A DNA stretch of 64,000 nt from Arcuatula senhousia. Lineage: Eukaryota; Mollusca; Bivalvia; Mytilida; Mytilidae. This document shows, piece after piece, positions 63,774-64,000 of this stretch. The stretch's first letter is position 1. Every line of letters starts with the position of its first letter. The position numbers and the translations under genes were made by a program. Where the stretch lies: contig OZ020307.1 in assembly GCA_963971305.1 (NCBI GenBank), positions 56,913,702 through 56,977,701 of the forward strand, read 5' to 3'. Below the pieces are notes generated by a model that saw only the letters and a program-made list of their open reading frames with translations, was not told where the DNA came from and searched no databases.

Positions 63774-64000
63774 GTTCAATTTCATAAGTTGATCTTCAAG
63801 GCTTATCTTGTAATATCCAGAGTATCATCTTTTGATTTTACTGGACACGGTCTTTAATTTTACTGGATTGACTGCAACAAAAATATACTGAATTTATACC
63901 GAATTTATTGAATGGTGTTCTGTAGATATTATGGGTTCCAGTAGTGGAATGTTCTTCTTGTGTTTTGATTCCAGGTGATGTACAGCCTCGTCCTTCTTCT
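63774..64000. other. no gene recognised
   Basis: Right edge of the window; nothing named. Confidence 0.4.

Overview
The window is animal nuclear DNA that is AT-rich, intron-bearing and crowded with repeats. I infer a marine bivalve, most likely a mussel (Mytilidae). The inference rests on the style of the dispersed repeats, hammerhead-ribozyme-like repeat fragments, the small secreted lectin-type gene and abundant palindromic MITE-like elements. No database was searched, so this is judgement, not proof. A 100-base run of N at 22098-22197 is a scaffold gap.

Layout. 1-5383: a 171-bp satellite with higher-order structure, running off the left edge. 5384-6200: a hammerhead-like fragment and a palindromic 150-bp array. 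6.2-16.8 kb: SINE-like, LINE and other repeat copies plus a 70-bp minisatellite. 16.8-20.0 kb: a large inverted repeat whose arms carry a decayed coding tail and whose spacer holds degenerate telomere-like TTAGGG motifs. 22371-24323 (+): a complete four-exon gene for a secreted C-type lectin domain protein. 24.6-28.9 kb: repeats. 29133-34404 (-): a five-exon gene, assembled here from splice sites and phases, for a secreted cysteine-rich 186-residue protein. One block of its cysteines is spaced as in clusterin. 34636-43076: a full-length Ty3/gypsy-type LTR retrotransposon (minus strand) with 263/264-bp LTRs and a 4-bp target duplication. 45.5-46.9 kb: a 38-bp minisatellite. 47338-49026 (-): a 562-residue coding exon with a PH-like centre and a cupin-like C-terminus. 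49.6-64 kb: a LINE tail, fold-back elements, tandem repeats and SINE-like copies.

The most unusual item is the retrotransposon. Ahead of gag it carries an extra ORF resembling an SGNH/GDSL hydrolase. The two non-coding stretches that flank gag-pol hold nine copies of an 18-nt imperfect palindrome, whose stems covary around a conserved loop. The element is young (LTRs differ by one substitution and one indel), yet it has three in-frame stops, each explicable by one C-to-T change. It sits about 140 bp upstream of the TATA box of the cysteine-rich gene, on the same strand.

Names used below: SINE-A and SINE-B (two SINE-like families sharing a core and 3' region), Rep-D (commonest dispersed repeat), Rep-E, Rep-F and Rep-G (other dispersed repeats).
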